Numbered from the stretch's first letter, positions 26,494 to 34,966 are shown. The stretch: DNA of 64,000 bases from Hydrocarboniphaga sp. (GCF_028291725.1 NZ_JAQGNT010000002.1:1-64000); one strand, 5' to 3'. The notes: generated from the sequence alone by a model not told the origin. Translations and numbers: made by a program.

Positions 26494-27762
26494 TCACCGC
26501 CCCATCTTGATCGTCACGGCCTGCGGCGCGCCCATTACGTAATAGTTGCTGTCGTAACTGAGCACCGTGCCGCTGGCCGTGGCCGCACCGACCGCAAAGC
26601 CCGAGGGAGCTCCGATGTCCAAGGTCACGTCGCCGCCGGACGCGCCGCAGGACGCTGTGCCGGACCCCGAAGCCTTGAGGCTGCCCTGGGTGATCGCGAT
26701 CGTCACGCTGGCCGAGGCCACGTTGCTGGAGCAGGTAATATGCGCAGTGGCCTTCAGCGTGGTGTTCACGCCGCAACCCAGGTCGGGGAAGCAGTAGGGC
26801 TTGCGGCGCAGCGTCACCGACGAGTCAATGCTCACGCTGCCCGTAATCGGCGGCGGCGAGGGCTGCAGCGCCAGCTGTGCGGCGGCGTGGCCGGCGTTGT
26901 CGGCGCCGCCGGCCAGCTCGATCATGTACGTGGTGCCCGCCACCGGCGTGAAGCGCGCGCCGCCGGCCTTGGCATTGCCCAGCGCACTGCAGCCCACGGC
27001 GTGCAGCGTGTCCAGGTTGCCCGTGAACACGCCGATGTAGCCCGGCGTGCCATCCTCGGTATAGAGCACGTCGAGCTGCTGCGCCGAGGTGGCGGTGTAG
27101 CGATACCAGATGGTGTCGCCGAGCACGTACTGAATGCCGTCGTCGGGATCGTCCGTGCAGCTCAGCGGATCGAAGCTGGAATCGCTATTGGCGGGGCCAG
27201 CGTCCACAGTGGTGGCGTAGGGCACGGAGGGCGCGGTCACCGCGTACCAGAACAGGTCGTTGGGCGGCGGCGCAACGTTCTGCCCCTCGGGGAAATAAGC
27301 CAGCGGGTTGAAGTTGAGATTCAAAAAGCTGAGCGCACCGGCAACGGGCGACGAGACCTCCAGGTAATAAGTGGTCCCGGCGGTGGCCTGAAACTCCACG
27401 GCGTGCGCATCGGGATTGCACTGCGCCACGCTCAGCGCGCCCGGCGCGCCCGTCCAGATCGACATGCGCGGCCGCTGCGAGGTGGAGCCGCTGGTGAGCT
27501 GCAGATGGGCCTCGATGAACTGGTCCACCGGCGAGGTATAGCGATACCAGACGCTCTGGTAGGGCGTGGTGCCGCAGCTGGGATCGCTGGCAACGGTGGT
27601 GGCATCGGTCAGCGTCACGGTGGCCGCCGTACCGGAGTCGGCGATCACGATGGCGTGGCTGATGTCATCGTTCGCCGGAGGCGCCGCGTGCGCGGGCAAG
27701 TTTGCGGCCAGCAGTATAAAAAACGCTGCGACGAGTCGCAGGCCGGTTGGTTTCGCGATCAT
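26494..27762 (-). CDS. Secreted beta-rich protein inserted between flgF and flgG
   Basis: 422 aa with a clear signal peptide (GLRLVAAFFILLAANLPAHA). The mature part has two related roughly 130-residue modules, each with an NDDISHAI/NDLFWYAV opening, a VWYRYTSPVDQ/IWYRYTATSAQQ core, IWTGAPGALSVAQCNPDA/VFTGNLDTLHAVGCSA and AGTTYYLEV/AGTTYMIEL. These resemble pre-peptidase C-terminal-like beta-sandwiches. A third segment after residue about 300 is Ser/Thr-rich with paired Cys. No catalytic motif is seen. It lies in the same direction as the flagellar genes but is not a known flagellar component; function unknown. Confidence 0.75.
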   Translation of the reverse strand: MIAKPTGLRLVAAFFILLAANLPAHAAPPANDDISHAIVIADSGTAATVTLTDATTVASDPSCGTTPYQSVWYRYTSPVDQFIEAHLQLTSGSTSQRPRMSIWTGAPGALSVAQCNPDAHAVEFQATAGTTYYLEVSSPVAGALSFLNLNFNPLAYFPEGQNVAPPPNDLFWYAVTAPSVPYATTVDAGPANSDSSFDPLSCTDDPDDGIQYVLGDTIWYRYTATSAQQLDVLYTEDGTPGYIGVFTGNLDTLHAVGCSALGNAKAGGARFTPVAGTTYMIELAGGADNAGHAAAQLALQPSPPPITGSVSIDSSVTLRRKPYCFPDLGCGVNTTLKATAHITCSSNVASASVTIAITQGSLKASGSGTASCGASGGDVTLDIGAPSGFAVGAATASGTVLSYDSNYYVMGAPQAVTIKMGR

Positions 27763-28381
27763 GTGATTTCCCTTTCCAAGATCCAGCCGTTACAGCCCCG
27801 GCGACAAGTTGCCTAGGGAGCAGACGCTTGTCATGAGGAAAGTCCCTTGGAGCTAATGCGGATGCAATCGGCCACAAGCCAGCGCGACGCCGTTGCCTGC
27901 GTGCAAGCGGGTCGTTCAAAAGCGCGGCGATCCAGCGCCGAAATGTGATGCGTGGATCTCAGCTTTCTCGCCGTGACAATGCTGATTTGGACCAGCGATC
28001 CCCCAACAGCGAAAAGCCCCTCACCCGGCGCTGCGCGCCACCCTCTCCCGCAAGCGGGAGAGGGGAAAAGCTTCTCGCGAGGCGAAGCGAGTCTGTTGCC
28101 TTTGATTTGCCGGGTTCCCTTGAAAGTCGCCGATTGTTGGGGCGCGCGCAGGGGGCAAGCGGCCACGGATGGCCGCTTGAGAGCGAAATGAGACAGGATG
28201 TCGAATTCGCTCGACCCCGAGCACGTCCCAACAATCGGGTACCGGCGCCAGCCGGCGACTTTCCAGGGCGTGCTTTCTTTGGTGACTTTCTTTGCACGAG
28301 CAAAGAAAGTCACGCCCGCCGGCGAGGCTGAAAACTCGCAGAGCACGACAGGCCAAGAGCGAGCAGCCCCAAACGAAACCC
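27763..28381. other. Repeat-rich noncoding segment in the flagellar operon
   Basis: Some 620 bases with no convincing gene. They contain a GC hairpin (CCCTCTCCCG-CAAG-CGGGAGAGGG, about 28041-28067) and a perfect 14-bp hairpin at 28282-28313. A CGATTGTTGGG / CCCAACAATCG pair also lies at about 28129 and 28228. The reading frames here are low-quality and mutually overlapping. The whole looks like accumulated palindromic elements beside the inserted gene. Confidence 0.65.
28282..28313. repeat. Perfect hairpin of the GTGACTTTCTTTGC type
   Basis: GTGACTTTCTTTGC at 28282-28295 and its exact reverse complement at 28300-28313 leave a 4-base loop. Similar hairpins are common as dispersed elements in Xanthomonadales-like genomes (from memory). 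No second copy was found in the window. Confidence 0.65.
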
Positions 28382-29125
28382 CTACCCGCCCATCTTCATA
28401 ATCGAACTCGAGGCCTGCGCATTCTCATCCGCACTCTTCATCAACTTCGTCTGCAACTCGAACTGCCGCGCCAGCGAAATCATGTTCACCATGCTTTCCG
28501 CCAGATTCACATTGGAGCTTTCCAGCGCACCCGAGGTCACGACCGAGCCAGCGGCAGACGACAACTGCACACCCGCAGACGCGCGCATCAGCCCATCGGC
28601 ACCGCGCAGCAATTGCGAAGGCTCGGCCGTGACCACTTTCAGCCGCCCGACCACTGCCTGCGCCGCCGCGCTCTGCCCCTGCGGCACGATCGAGATCGTG
28701 CCGTCCGACGCGATGCTCACCGAACTCGCCGGCGGCACCGACAACGGCCCGCCCTCGCCCATCACCGCCTCGCCGCTGCCGGTCAGCAGCCGCCCGAGAT
28801 TGTCGATCTGCAAATCGCCGCGGCGCGTATACGCCTCGCTGCCATCGGCAGTCTGCACGGCAAGCCAGTCCTTGTCCGCAAACGCCACGTCGAGATCGCG
28901 ATTGGTCTGCTGCAGCGTGCCGGACGACGAGTCCCAGCCGCCGTCACTGCTGCGCACGTTGACGCGCGTCTGCAGGCTGTTGCCTTGAACGACGACGGCC
29001 TGCGCCTCGACCAGCTGGGCCTTGAAGCCGAGCGTGCTGGCGTTGGCGAGGTTGTGGCTGTTGACGGCCTGCGCCAGCATCGTCTGCGTAGCGCCGCTCA
29101 TGCCGACATAGAGCGCACGATCCAT
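28382..29125 (-). CDS. flgF: FlgF, proximal rod protein
   Basis: 247 aa, MDRALYVGMSGATQTMLAQAVNSHNLANASTLGFKAQLVEAQA at the N-terminus. The C-terminus is LESSNVNLAESMVNMISLARQFELQTKLMKSADENAQASSSIMKMGG. Both are diagnostic for the rod protein FlgF. It is exported through the flagellar type III apparatus. It is 32 bases after flgE and, unusually, followed by the 2-kb insert before flgG. Confidence 0.96.
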   Translation of the reverse strand: MDRALYVGMSGATQTMLAQAVNSHNLANASTLGFKAQLVEAQAVVVQGNSLQTRVNVRSSDGGWDSSSGTLQQTNRDLDVAFADKDWLAVQTADGSEAYTRRGDLQIDNLGRLLTGSGEAVMGEGGPLSVPPASSVSIASDGTISIVPQGQSAAAQAVVGRLKVVTAEPSQLLRGADGLMRASAGVQLSSAAGSVVTSGALESSNVNLAESMVNMISLARQFELQTKLMKSADENAQASSSIMKMGG

Positions 29126-29157
29126 GGACGAATCTCCTTAAAAAAAAGCGTGGACGA

Positions 29158-30378
29158 CTAGCGCAGATTCATGATCGTCTGCAGCATCTCGTCGGCCGTG
29201 GAAATGACCTGCGAGTTCGCCTGGTAATTGCGCTGCGCGGTCATCATGTTGACCAGCTGCTCGGTCAGGTCGACGTTGCTGGCCTCGAGCGCGCCCGACT
29301 GCACGGCGCCGAAGTTGGCGCTGCCGGCGGTGCCGGCGATTGGCTGGCCGGACACGAAGGTCTCGGCCCAGGTTGCCGAGCCCAGCTGCTGAAGACCTTG
29401 CTGATCCGGAAACAGCGTCATCATGATCTGGCCCAGCGGGGTCAGCTGGCCATTGCTGTAGCGCGCCTGCACGACGCCGGCGTCGGTGATCGTCAGGCCG
29501 CTGAGTTCACCGGCCGCATAACCGTCCTGGGACAGCGTGCCGACCGTGAAGCTATCGCCGTACTGCGTGCTGTCGGCAACATCGAGCGTCAGCGCCAGCG
29601 GCGCCGAGCCGTTGGGCAGCGTCAGTGGATTGAGCGTGATCTGGCCACTGGCCGGCGATGTCAGCGTGCCGGAGGTGTCGAAGCTCACCGCGGTACCGGT
29701 GCCGACCTCGGTGCCGTCAACTGTCGTATGCAGGGTCCATTCACCGGCGGTCGCGGTCTTGGCGTAGTACAGCGACGCGGTGTGCGGCGTACCGAGCGAG
29801 TCGTAGACCGTCAGCGACGTGGTCTTGTTGTAGCTGCTGGCATCGCTCGCGGAGAACGGCGTCGTCGTCGGCACGGCCGCACTCGCGGGCAGGTTTACCG
29901 AGGCCGTGATCGCTTTCGACGCCGCGGGCGGATTGGTGCTGCCGGAGATATGCAGATCCACCGGCGCGGCGGTGTTGAACGTCCCGCTCGTGCCGCTGGG
30001 CGGATACACCTGCAGGCGCGCACCGCCGCTGCTGACCACATAGCCGTTGCGATCGGTAGAGAACGCCCCGGCGCGCGTATACACGCGCGTGCCCTTGTCG
30101 GACATCGTGAAGAAGCCGTCGCCGCTGATCGCAAGGTCCAGCGACTTGCCGGTGTTGTTGATCGTGCCTTGAGCGAACTGCTGCGCGATGCGATCCACGC
30201 GTACGCCGAAGCCGCTGTTGGTCGCCGACAGATCGAAGGATGACTCGCGGTAGAAATCGCCGAACTCGGCGCGCGAGCCCTTGAAACCGACGGTGTTCGC
30301 GTTGGCAATGTTGTTGGACAGCGTGGCGAGATCCGTGTTGGCGGCGTTGAGCCCGGAGAGAGCGACGTTGAAGGACAT
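29158..30378 (-). CDS. flgE: FlgE, flagellar hook protein
   Basis: 406 aa. The N-terminal SFNVALSGLNAANTDLATLSNNIANANTVGFKGSRAEFGD and C-terminal LEASNVDLTEQLVNMMTAQRNYQANSQVISTADEMLQTIMNLR are the paired coiled-coil D0 segments. The centre is a Thr/Ser-rich beta domain (SLTVYDSLGTPHTASLYYAKT) typical of hook protein. It polymerises into the hook under the FlgD cap. Confidence 0.97.
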   Translation of the reverse strand: MSFNVALSGLNAANTDLATLSNNIANANTVGFKGSRAEFGDFYRESSFDLSATNSGFGVRVDRIAQQFAQGTINNTGKSLDLAISGDGFFTMSDKGTRVYTRAGAFSTDRNGYVVSSGGARLQVYPPSGTSGTFNTAAPVDLHISGSTNPPAASKAITASVNLPASAAVPTTTPFSASDASSYNKTTSLTVYDSLGTPHTASLYYAKTATAGEWTLHTTVDGTEVGTGTAVSFDTSGTLTSPASGQITLNPLTLPNGSAPLALTLDVADSTQYGDSFTVGTLSQDGYAAGELSGLTITDAGVVQARYSNGQLTPLGQIMMTLFPDQQGLQQLGSATWAETFVSGQPIAGTAGSANFGAVQSGALEASNVDLTEQLVNMMTAQRNYQANSQVISTADEMLQTIMNLR

Positions 30379-30436
30379 GTTGGACTCCGTTGCGCAGCTT
30401 GCAGGGCTGCAGTGACAAGATGAGCGAAAGAGAGGT

Positions 30437-31102
30437 TTACTGGATGCGGGTGACGTCGCTGAAAGCGACTTCGCCGAGATTGACCATCTCGATATTCAGG
30501 CCGCCGCTGCTGCCGATCGAAACGCTGCCGACCTGGTCGAGTGCGTAGGTCGTCGCGGCGGTGGACGCGCTGCCGCTCTGCACCGTCGCCGATATCTTGT
30601 ACAGGCCCTGCGACAGCGCGTCGCCGTCGGAATCGGTGCCGTCCCAGCGGAACGCGACTTGGCCCGCCGGCTGCGTGCCGAGGTCGAGCGTGCGCACCAG
30701 CACGCCGCTGCCGTCGCGCACTTCCAGGCGCACGTCGCCGCTGGACGGCACGTCGACCGCACCGCCCATGCCGGTGTCGTAGAGCACGCCGACGCTGCTG
30801 GGCACCAGCACGTCGTGGCCGATCAGCGCGGCCGCCTGCAGCGACTGGCTTGAGCTCAGCTGCGTCGCCAGGTCGCTGAACGAGCCCTGCAGCTTGTCGA
30901 TACCGGACACGGTCGAGAACTGTGCGATCTGGCTGAAGAACTCGGTGTTTTCCATCGGCTTCATCGGGTCCTGATTCTGGATCTGCACTGTCATCAGCTT
31001 CAGGAAATCGTCCTGGCCCAGCGACTGCTTGGTGCTCGTCGTGCTCGAACCGAGGCCGAGTGCGGAATAGATGCTGTCATTGCTTGAGACCGGCGTGGTC
31101 AT
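30437..31102 (-). CDS. flgD: FlgD, hook-capping scaffold
   Basis: 221 aa. The N-terminal export and capping segment includes SLGQDDFLKLMTVQIQNQDPMKPMENTEFFSQIAQFSTVSGIDKL. The C-terminal part has the FLN-like and tudor-like beta modules (FRWDGTDSDGDALSQGLYKI). FlgD caps the hook during assembly and is not in the finished flagellum. It lies between flgC and flgE. Confidence 0.95.
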   Translation of the reverse strand: MTTPVSSNDSIYSALGLGSSTTSTKQSLGQDDFLKLMTVQIQNQDPMKPMENTEFFSQIAQFSTVSGIDKLQGSFSDLATQLSSSQSLQAAALIGHDVLVPSSVGVLYDTGMGGAVDVPSSGDVRLEVRDGSGVLVRTLDLGTQPAGQVAFRWDGTDSDGDALSQGLYKISATVQSGSASTAATTYALDQVGSVSIGSSGGLNIEMVNLGEVAFSDVTRIQ

Positions 31103-31106
31103 GGTT

Positions 31107-31514
31107 TTAGCGTCCCAGTGAAAGCGTGCGGATCGTCAGATCCTTGGCGGTGTTCATCATCTCGACATTGCTCTGATAGGCACGCGAGGCGGAGATCATG
31201 TCGACCATCTGCTCGACGACATTGATCTTCGGCGCATAGACGTAGCCGTCGGCGTCGGCCAGCGGATGCCCGGGTTCGTAGCGTTTGTCGGGTTCGGCGG
31301 TGCTCTGCAGCACGTCGGTGACCTTGACGCCCGGCATGTCTTCGCCGCCGGCTTCTGCGGAGGCCTCGAACACCGGCATATGCGCGCGGTAAACCTTGCT
31401 CGGATCGCCGACGACGCTGTCGGCATTCGCCAGGTTGCTGGCGACGGTGTTGAGACGCGTGGACTGCGCGGACAGCGCGGAGCCGGCGATATCGAAGATG
31501 CGGAAGGACGACAT
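31107..31514 (-). CDS. flgC: FlgC, proximal rod protein
   Basis: 135 aa, with SSFRIFDIAGSALSAQSTRLNTVASNLANADSV at the start and APKINVVEQMVDMISASRAYQSNVEMMNTAKDLTIRTLSLGR at the end. These are the two conserved rod-protein helices of FlgC at normal length. It is 11 bases after flgB and 4 bases before flgD. Confidence 0.96.
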   Translation of the reverse strand: MSSFRIFDIAGSALSAQSTRLNTVASNLANADSVVGDPSKVYRAHMPVFEASAEAGGEDMPGVKVTDVLQSTAEPDKRYEPGHPLADADGYVYAPKINVVEQMVDMISASRAYQSNVEMMNTAKDLTIRTLSLGR

Positions 31515-31525
31515 GCGTGTGTTCC

Positions 31526-31939
31526 TTATTGGCCGGTTATGGCGGTGAGCATGCCTTTCACGCGGCCGTCGACGAAGTTCAGGCTCGCCTGGTAGTGCAG
31601 CGCGGCGTCGGCGAATTTGGCTTGCTCGATCTGTGCGTCGACGGTATTGCCGTCGACGCTGTTCTGAGTCGGTACGCGCCAGACCAGGCCGGGAATCGAC
31701 TCGCCCGAGACCGTGCCAGTCGCCAGCGAAGTACCGCTGCGGGTCGCGGCCATCTCAAGCCGGCCGCCGGCCGATGTGGACTGACCCAGCGCCTGCTGCA
31801 GCGTGGCGGCAAAGTCGACATCGCGCGCCTTGAAGTTGGGGGTGTCGCTGTTCGCCAGGTTGCCGGCGAGCACGTCCATGCGCTTGCGCTGCACGGCCAG
31901 TGCATCGGCATGCAGGCCAAAGAGGGGATCGAGTGCCAT
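31526..31939 (-). CDS. flgB: FlgB, proximal rod protein
   Basis: 137 aa, including FGLHADALAVQRKRMDVLAGNLANSDTPNFKARDVDFAATLQQAL and a C-terminal AKFADAALHYQASLNFVDGRVKGMLTAITGQ, as in FlgB. First gene of the operon. A sigma-54-like site lies about 37 bases upstream (31976-31992), and a family B repeat separates it from cheV. Confidence 0.96.
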   Translation of the reverse strand: MALDPLFGLHADALAVQRKRMDVLAGNLANSDTPNFKARDVDFAATLQQALGQSTSAGGRLEMAATRSGTSLATGTVSGESIPGLVWRVPTQNSVDGNTVDAQIEQAKFADAALHYQASLNFVDGRVKGMLTAITGQ

Positions 31940-31975
31940 CGGGTTATCCGGATCGTGAGCTGACGAACCGGTACC

Positions 31976-31992
31976 TCCAAGCGCTGTGCCAG
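31976..31992 (-). promoter_or_regulatory. Sigma-54-like promoter of the flgB operon
   Basis: On the minus strand the sequence reads CTGGCAC-AGCGC-TTGGA, with the invariant GG of the -24 box, 5-base spacing to TTG and one deviation (TTGG for TTGC). Sigma-54 control of class II/III rod-hook operons is established in related gammaproteobacteria. Confidence 0.55.
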
Positions 31993-32017
31993 CAGAACAA
32001 AGGTCAATCCCGGAACT

Positions 32018-32083
32018 GTAGGAGCGGTCCTTGACCGCGATTGAGGCCGCACCGGCACAATCGCGGTCAAGGACCGCTCCTAC
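32018..32083. repeat. Family B variant palindromic element between flgB and cheV
   Basis: The arms start GTAGGAGCGGTCCTTGACC and end GGTCAAGGACCGCTCCTAC, perfectly complementary. It shares the GTAGGAGCGG end with the elements at 23711 and 36958 but differs in the inner arm. Confidence 0.8.
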
Positions 32084-32093
32084 AGGTGATGAA

Positions 32094-33023
32094 TCACGCC
32101 GCCTGCTGCAGATTCAGCTGATCCAGCACCGCGCGCGCGAGTTCGTCGGCATTGAGCTTGGCCAGGAAACGGTCGGCGCCGACCTTCTTGACCATCGCCT
32201 GGTTGAAGATGCCCGACAGCGAGGAATGCAGCAGCACGTACAGGCCGGCCATGCGCGGATCGCGCCGGATTTCCGTCGTCAGCCGGTAGCCATCCATGTC
32301 CGGCATCTCGACGTCGGAGATCAGCATCAGCAGCTCTTTTTCGATGGCACCGGGCTGCATCGCCAGCTTCTGCAGATAGCTCAGCGCCTGGCGGCCGTCG
32401 TTGAGCATGATCGCCGGGATGCCGAGCTGGTCGAGCACGCGCTGGATGTGGCCGCGCGCGACGCGCGAATCGTCGGCCACCAGCACGCTGCGGCCGGCCA
32501 GCGCGCGCTGCACCGACGCCAGGTCGGCCACCGTGTCTTCGAGCGCCGGCATCTCACCGACGATCTCCGACAGTATCCGCTCTACATCAATGATTTCAAC
32601 GGTCTGCTGTCCGACTTCGGTGACCGCGGTCAGATAGCTCGGGCCCTGCTCGGCTGCCGGCGGCGGGCGCACGCGATCGACATCGACATGGATAATGCGG
32701 TCGACCGAACGCACCAGGAAGGCCTGGGTGCTGCGGCTGAATTCGGAGACGATCAGGTGCGCCGAACTCGAGTCGCCGTCGCGGTCCAGAGCCTTCCACA
32801 TATCGATCACCGGCATCACCTGGCCGCGGATCTCGGCGATGCCGGCGACGAAGGGATGCGCGCTCGGCATGTGCGTCAGCGCGGGCCGCTTTTGCACGGC
32901 CACGACCTTCAGCACGTTGATGCCAAAGATTTGACGCTCGTCGAGCCGGAACAGCAGCAAGGCGAGCCGGTTGAAACCGGCCAGCTGAGTCTGGGCTTCG
33001 ATGCGTTCCAACAGGCCGGCCAT
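32094..33023 (-). CDS. cheV: CheV, CheW-receiver chemotaxis coupling protein
   Basis: 309 aa. Residues about 1-155 are a CheW-like domain (NRLALLLFRLDERQIFGINVLKVVAVQK...IRGQVMPVIDMWKAL). Residues about 175-300 form a response-regulator receiver with acidic pocket (SVLVADDSRVARGHI), phospho-acceptor in LISDVEMPDMDGY and the C-terminal Lys in FLAKL. CheV couples chemoreceptors to CheA and adapts through phosphorylation. A location beside flgA and flgB is common in gammaproteobacteria. Confidence 0.95.
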   Translation of the reverse strand: MAGLLERIEAQTQLAGFNRLALLLFRLDERQIFGINVLKVVAVQKRPALTHMPSAHPFVAGIAEIRGQVMPVIDMWKALDRDGDSSSAHLIVSEFSRSTQAFLVRSVDRIIHVDVDRVRPPPAAEQGPSYLTAVTEVGQQTVEIIDVERILSEIVGEMPALEDTVADLASVQRALAGRSVLVADDSRVARGHIQRVLDQLGIPAIMLNDGRQALSYLQKLAMQPGAIEKELLMLISDVEMPDMDGYRLTTEIRRDPRMAGLYVLLHSSLSGIFNQAMVKKVGADRFLAKLNADELARAVLDQLNLQQAA

Positions 33024-33074
33024 GGCTTGATCTCGAAAGATGTCACTGCGCTATCGGCAAAGCCCGGCGCAACT

Positions 33075-33154
33075 GTAGGTCGGCAATCCCTTGCCGACAT
33101 GTAAAGCCCGATACGCAACCGAGGCCTCACGTCGGCAAGGGATTGCCGACCTAC
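33075..33154. repeat. Family A palindromic element upstream of flgA and cheV
   Basis: The GTAGGTCGGCAATCCCTTGCC arm and its exact reverse complement lie at the two ends, with a 32-base loop. It lies in the 190-base divergent region between cheV and flgA, which must also hold their promoters. Confidence 0.85.
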
Positions 33155-33212
33155 GGCGGGCATGCGGCTTGCCATGGTAGATCGCTCTCTTTCGTTCAAA
33201 TGAAGCCCCGCC

Positions 33213-33905
33213 ATGTCCCTGAAACTGCATACCGCACTCGTGATCCTGCTGCTGGCCCTGCCCTACGCCGCGGTCTGGGCCGATGACGCGCAGGCAGTCG
33301 AAAGCCTGCGACGCGCGGCCGAAGGCTACGTGCAAGCCCAGGCTCCGGCCGGCGCGCAGATCAGCGCCGACGCGATCGACGCGCGCATGCGGCTGCCGGC
33401 CTGCGGCTCGCCGCTGACCGCGGCCAGCGGCGCCGGCGGTGGCGGCCAGCGCTGGACCGTGGCGGTGAACTGCGCCGGCCCGCAGGCCTGGACGGTGTAC
33501 GTGCCGGTGAAAGTCGCCAGTGTCGCCGACGTGGTCGTCGCCGCACGCAACCTGCCGGCCGGCAGCCAGATCGCGCCCGGCGACGTACGGGTCGAGAAAC
33601 GCGATACCTCGGTTCTGGCACAGGGTTATCTGGCCGACGCCGCGCTCGCCGTCGGCCAGATGCTGAGCCGGCCGCTGGCCGCTGGCGCGGTGCTGACGCC
33701 GCCGGGGCTGGCGCGCCCTAGCGTCGTGCGCCGCGGTGATCTGGTCACTCTGGTCAGCCGCAGCGGTGGCTTCGAGGTGCGGACTCAGGGAAAGGCGCTG
33801 GCCAACGGCGCGCTGGGCGAGCGCCTGGCGGTCGAGAACAGCAGCTCGCGTCGCGTGGTCCAGGGCCAGGTCGCGGCCGACGGCACGGTCGAGATCGCGC
33901 TGTAG
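33213..33905 (+). CDS. flgA: FlgA, P-ring assembly chaperone
   Basis: 230 aa with a signal peptide (LVILLLALPYAAVWA). The C-terminal SAF domain follows (VVVAARNLPAGSQIAPGDVRVEKRDTSVLAQGYLADAALAVGQMLSRPLAAGAVLTPPGL, then VRRGDLVTLVSRSGGFEVRTQGKALANGALGERLAVENSSS). FlgA is periplasmic and promotes FlgI polymerisation. It is divergent from cheV. Its TAG stop lies inside the edge of a palindromic element starting at 33902. Confidence 0.95.
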   Translation: MSLKLHTALVILLLALPYAAVWADDAQAVESLRRAAEGYVQAQAPAGAQISADAIDARMRLPACGSPLTAASGAGGGGQRWTVAVNCAGPQAWTVYVPVKVASVADVVVAARNLPAGSQIAPGDVRVEKRDTSVLAQGYLADAALAVGQMLSRPLAAGAVLTPPGLARPSVVRRGDLVTLVSRSGGFEVRTQGKALANGALGERLAVENSSSRRVVQGQVAADGTVEIAL

Positions 33906-33972
33906 GCCGGGTCGAGACCCGCCGTTTTTCTGTCTGAGTGTGACAAAACGGCGGGTCCAGACCCGCCCTACG
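33902..33972. repeat. Palindromic element overlapping the flgA stop codon
   Basis: GTAGGCCGGGTCGAGACCCGCCGTTTT is mirrored by AAAACGGCGGGTCCAGACCCGCCCTAC in shorter, slightly mismatched arms around a TCTGTCTGAGTGTGAC loop. The T-run inside the left arm and the strong stem could also act as a terminator after flgA. Confidence 0.65.
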
Positions 33973-34041
33973 CTGGCTATGCACCCGGCGAGTGACAGCT
34001 TACCGTCCGTCGGCCCCGCAAAAACTGCAAAAAGTTGCGTC

Positions 34042-34068
34042 TAAAGTTTGACGCAAGGCCGCCGATAC
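34042..34068 (+). promoter_or_regulatory. Sigma-28 (FliA) promoter of flgM-flgN
   Basis: TAAAGTTT, 11 bases, then GCCGATAC matches the FliA consensus (TAAAGTTT-N11-GCCGATAA) at 15 of 16 positions. It is 47 bases before the flgM ATG. FliA-driven flgM expression is the classical feedback arrangement, since FlgM inhibits FliA. Confidence 0.85.
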
Positions 34069-34114
34069 CTCGTCCATGAGGGCAATCCGCCCGACCGATG
34101 TGAGTACCTAGGTC

Positions 34115-34438
34115 ATGAGCACGAAGATCGATTCGTCCCCGAGCCTGCCGCTGAAGCTGCCCTCCATGGACAAGCTGGCCTCGGCCAAACTGGCCAAGGC
34201 CGCCTACGATTCCAAGCCGACCGGCGCCAGCAGCCCCAGCAGCCGCGGCGACGACACCGTGCAGATCACGGGGGACGCCATGAAGATGCAGAACCTCGAA
34301 AAATCGCTGGCCAGCAGCCGCTCGTTCGACGCCGAGCGCGTCGCGGCCGTGCGCCAGGCCATGGCCGACGGAAGCTACAAGATCGACCCCGAGCGCATCG
34401 CCTCGCGCCTGATGGCCAGCGACGCCCAGCTGGGCTGA
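34115..34438 (+). CDS. flgM: FlgM, anti-sigma-28 factor
   Basis: 107 aa, low-complexity Ser/Pro/Lys-rich first half followed by DDTVQITGDAMKMQNLEKSLASSRSFDAERVAAVRQAMADGSYKIDPERIASRLMASD, the conserved FlgM sigma-28-binding helices. It holds FliA inactive until export through the completed hook. It is driven by the adjacent FliA promoter and followed 5 bases later by flgN. Confidence 0.93.
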   Translation: MSTKIDSSPSLPLKLPSMDKLASAKLAKAAYDSKPTGASSPSSRGDDTVQITGDAMKMQNLEKSLASSRSFDAERVAAVRQAMADGSYKIDPERIASRLMASDAQLG

Positions 34439-34443
34439 TCGCT

Positions 34444-34860
34444 ATGAAATCCTCGGGGACGGACGCACAGGCCGATCTGCTGACCGCGCTGATCGAGCGC
34501 TCGACGCTGAGCCTGCGCGGCATGGTCGGGCTGCTGGACGCCGAACACAGCGCGCTGCGCAACGGCGACGTGATGGCGGTCAAGCATCTGAGTCAGGAAA
34601 AATCCGCCGGCCTGCTGTCGCTGTCGGCGCTGCTGGCGCAGCTGCGCCTGCGGCCCTGGCCGGCGCACCTGCCGGCAAACGAGCTGCTAAGCCTGCTCGA
34701 CCGCTGCCAGGAGCAGAACCGCGCCAACGGCTTGCTGATGAACCTGCAGGCCGCGCGGCACCAGGCCGGCCATACCAGTCTCGGCCTGGCCAGCGACGGC
34801 TACGGCCGCCACGGCTCGACGCCGCTGCGCGCCGAAATCCGGACGCTCGCGAGCTGCTGA
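34444..34860 (+). CDS. flgN: FlgN-type export chaperone for FlgK/FlgL
   Basis: 138 aa from ATG 34444. It is a helical protein: LLTALIERSTLSLRGMVGLLDAEHSALRNGDVMAVKHLSQEKSAGLLSLSALLAQ, then LLDRCQEQNRANGLLMNLQ, which fits FlgN. FlgN binds the hook-associated proteins FlgK and FlgL before export. The position right after flgM is the standard arrangement. Longer upstream extensions run through flgM in another frame and are rejected. Confidence 0.88.
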   Translation: MKSSGTDAQADLLTALIERSTLSLRGMVGLLDAEHSALRNGDVMAVKHLSQEKSAGLLSLSALLAQLRLRPWPAHLPANELLSLLDRCQEQNRANGLLMNLQAARHQAGHTSLGLASDGYGRHGSTPLRAEIRTLASC

Positions 34861-34886
34861 CGCGCTTCGCGTTTCGTAGGTGGGAG

Positions 34887-34966
34887 GTAGGTTGGGGTGA
34901 GCGCAGCGAACCCCAACAGTTGTCCCGCGCCGATGTTGGGGTCCGCTTACGCTCACCCCAACCTAC
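34887..34966. repeat. Family C palindromic element (GTAGGTTGGGGTGAGC type)
   Basis: GTAGGTTGGGGTGAGCG at the left is mirrored by GCTCACCCCAACCTAC at the right, with internal CGAACCCCAAC / GTTGGGGTCCG pairing. A second copy is at 53573-53646. It separates flgN from tonB and may terminate flgN transcription. Confidence 0.8.

Noticed and set aside
27831-28356. Overlapping open frames of 100-170 aa in the flgF-flgG gap
   Set aside because: Their sequence is built from palindromic repeats, they overlap on both strands, and none has a family signature.
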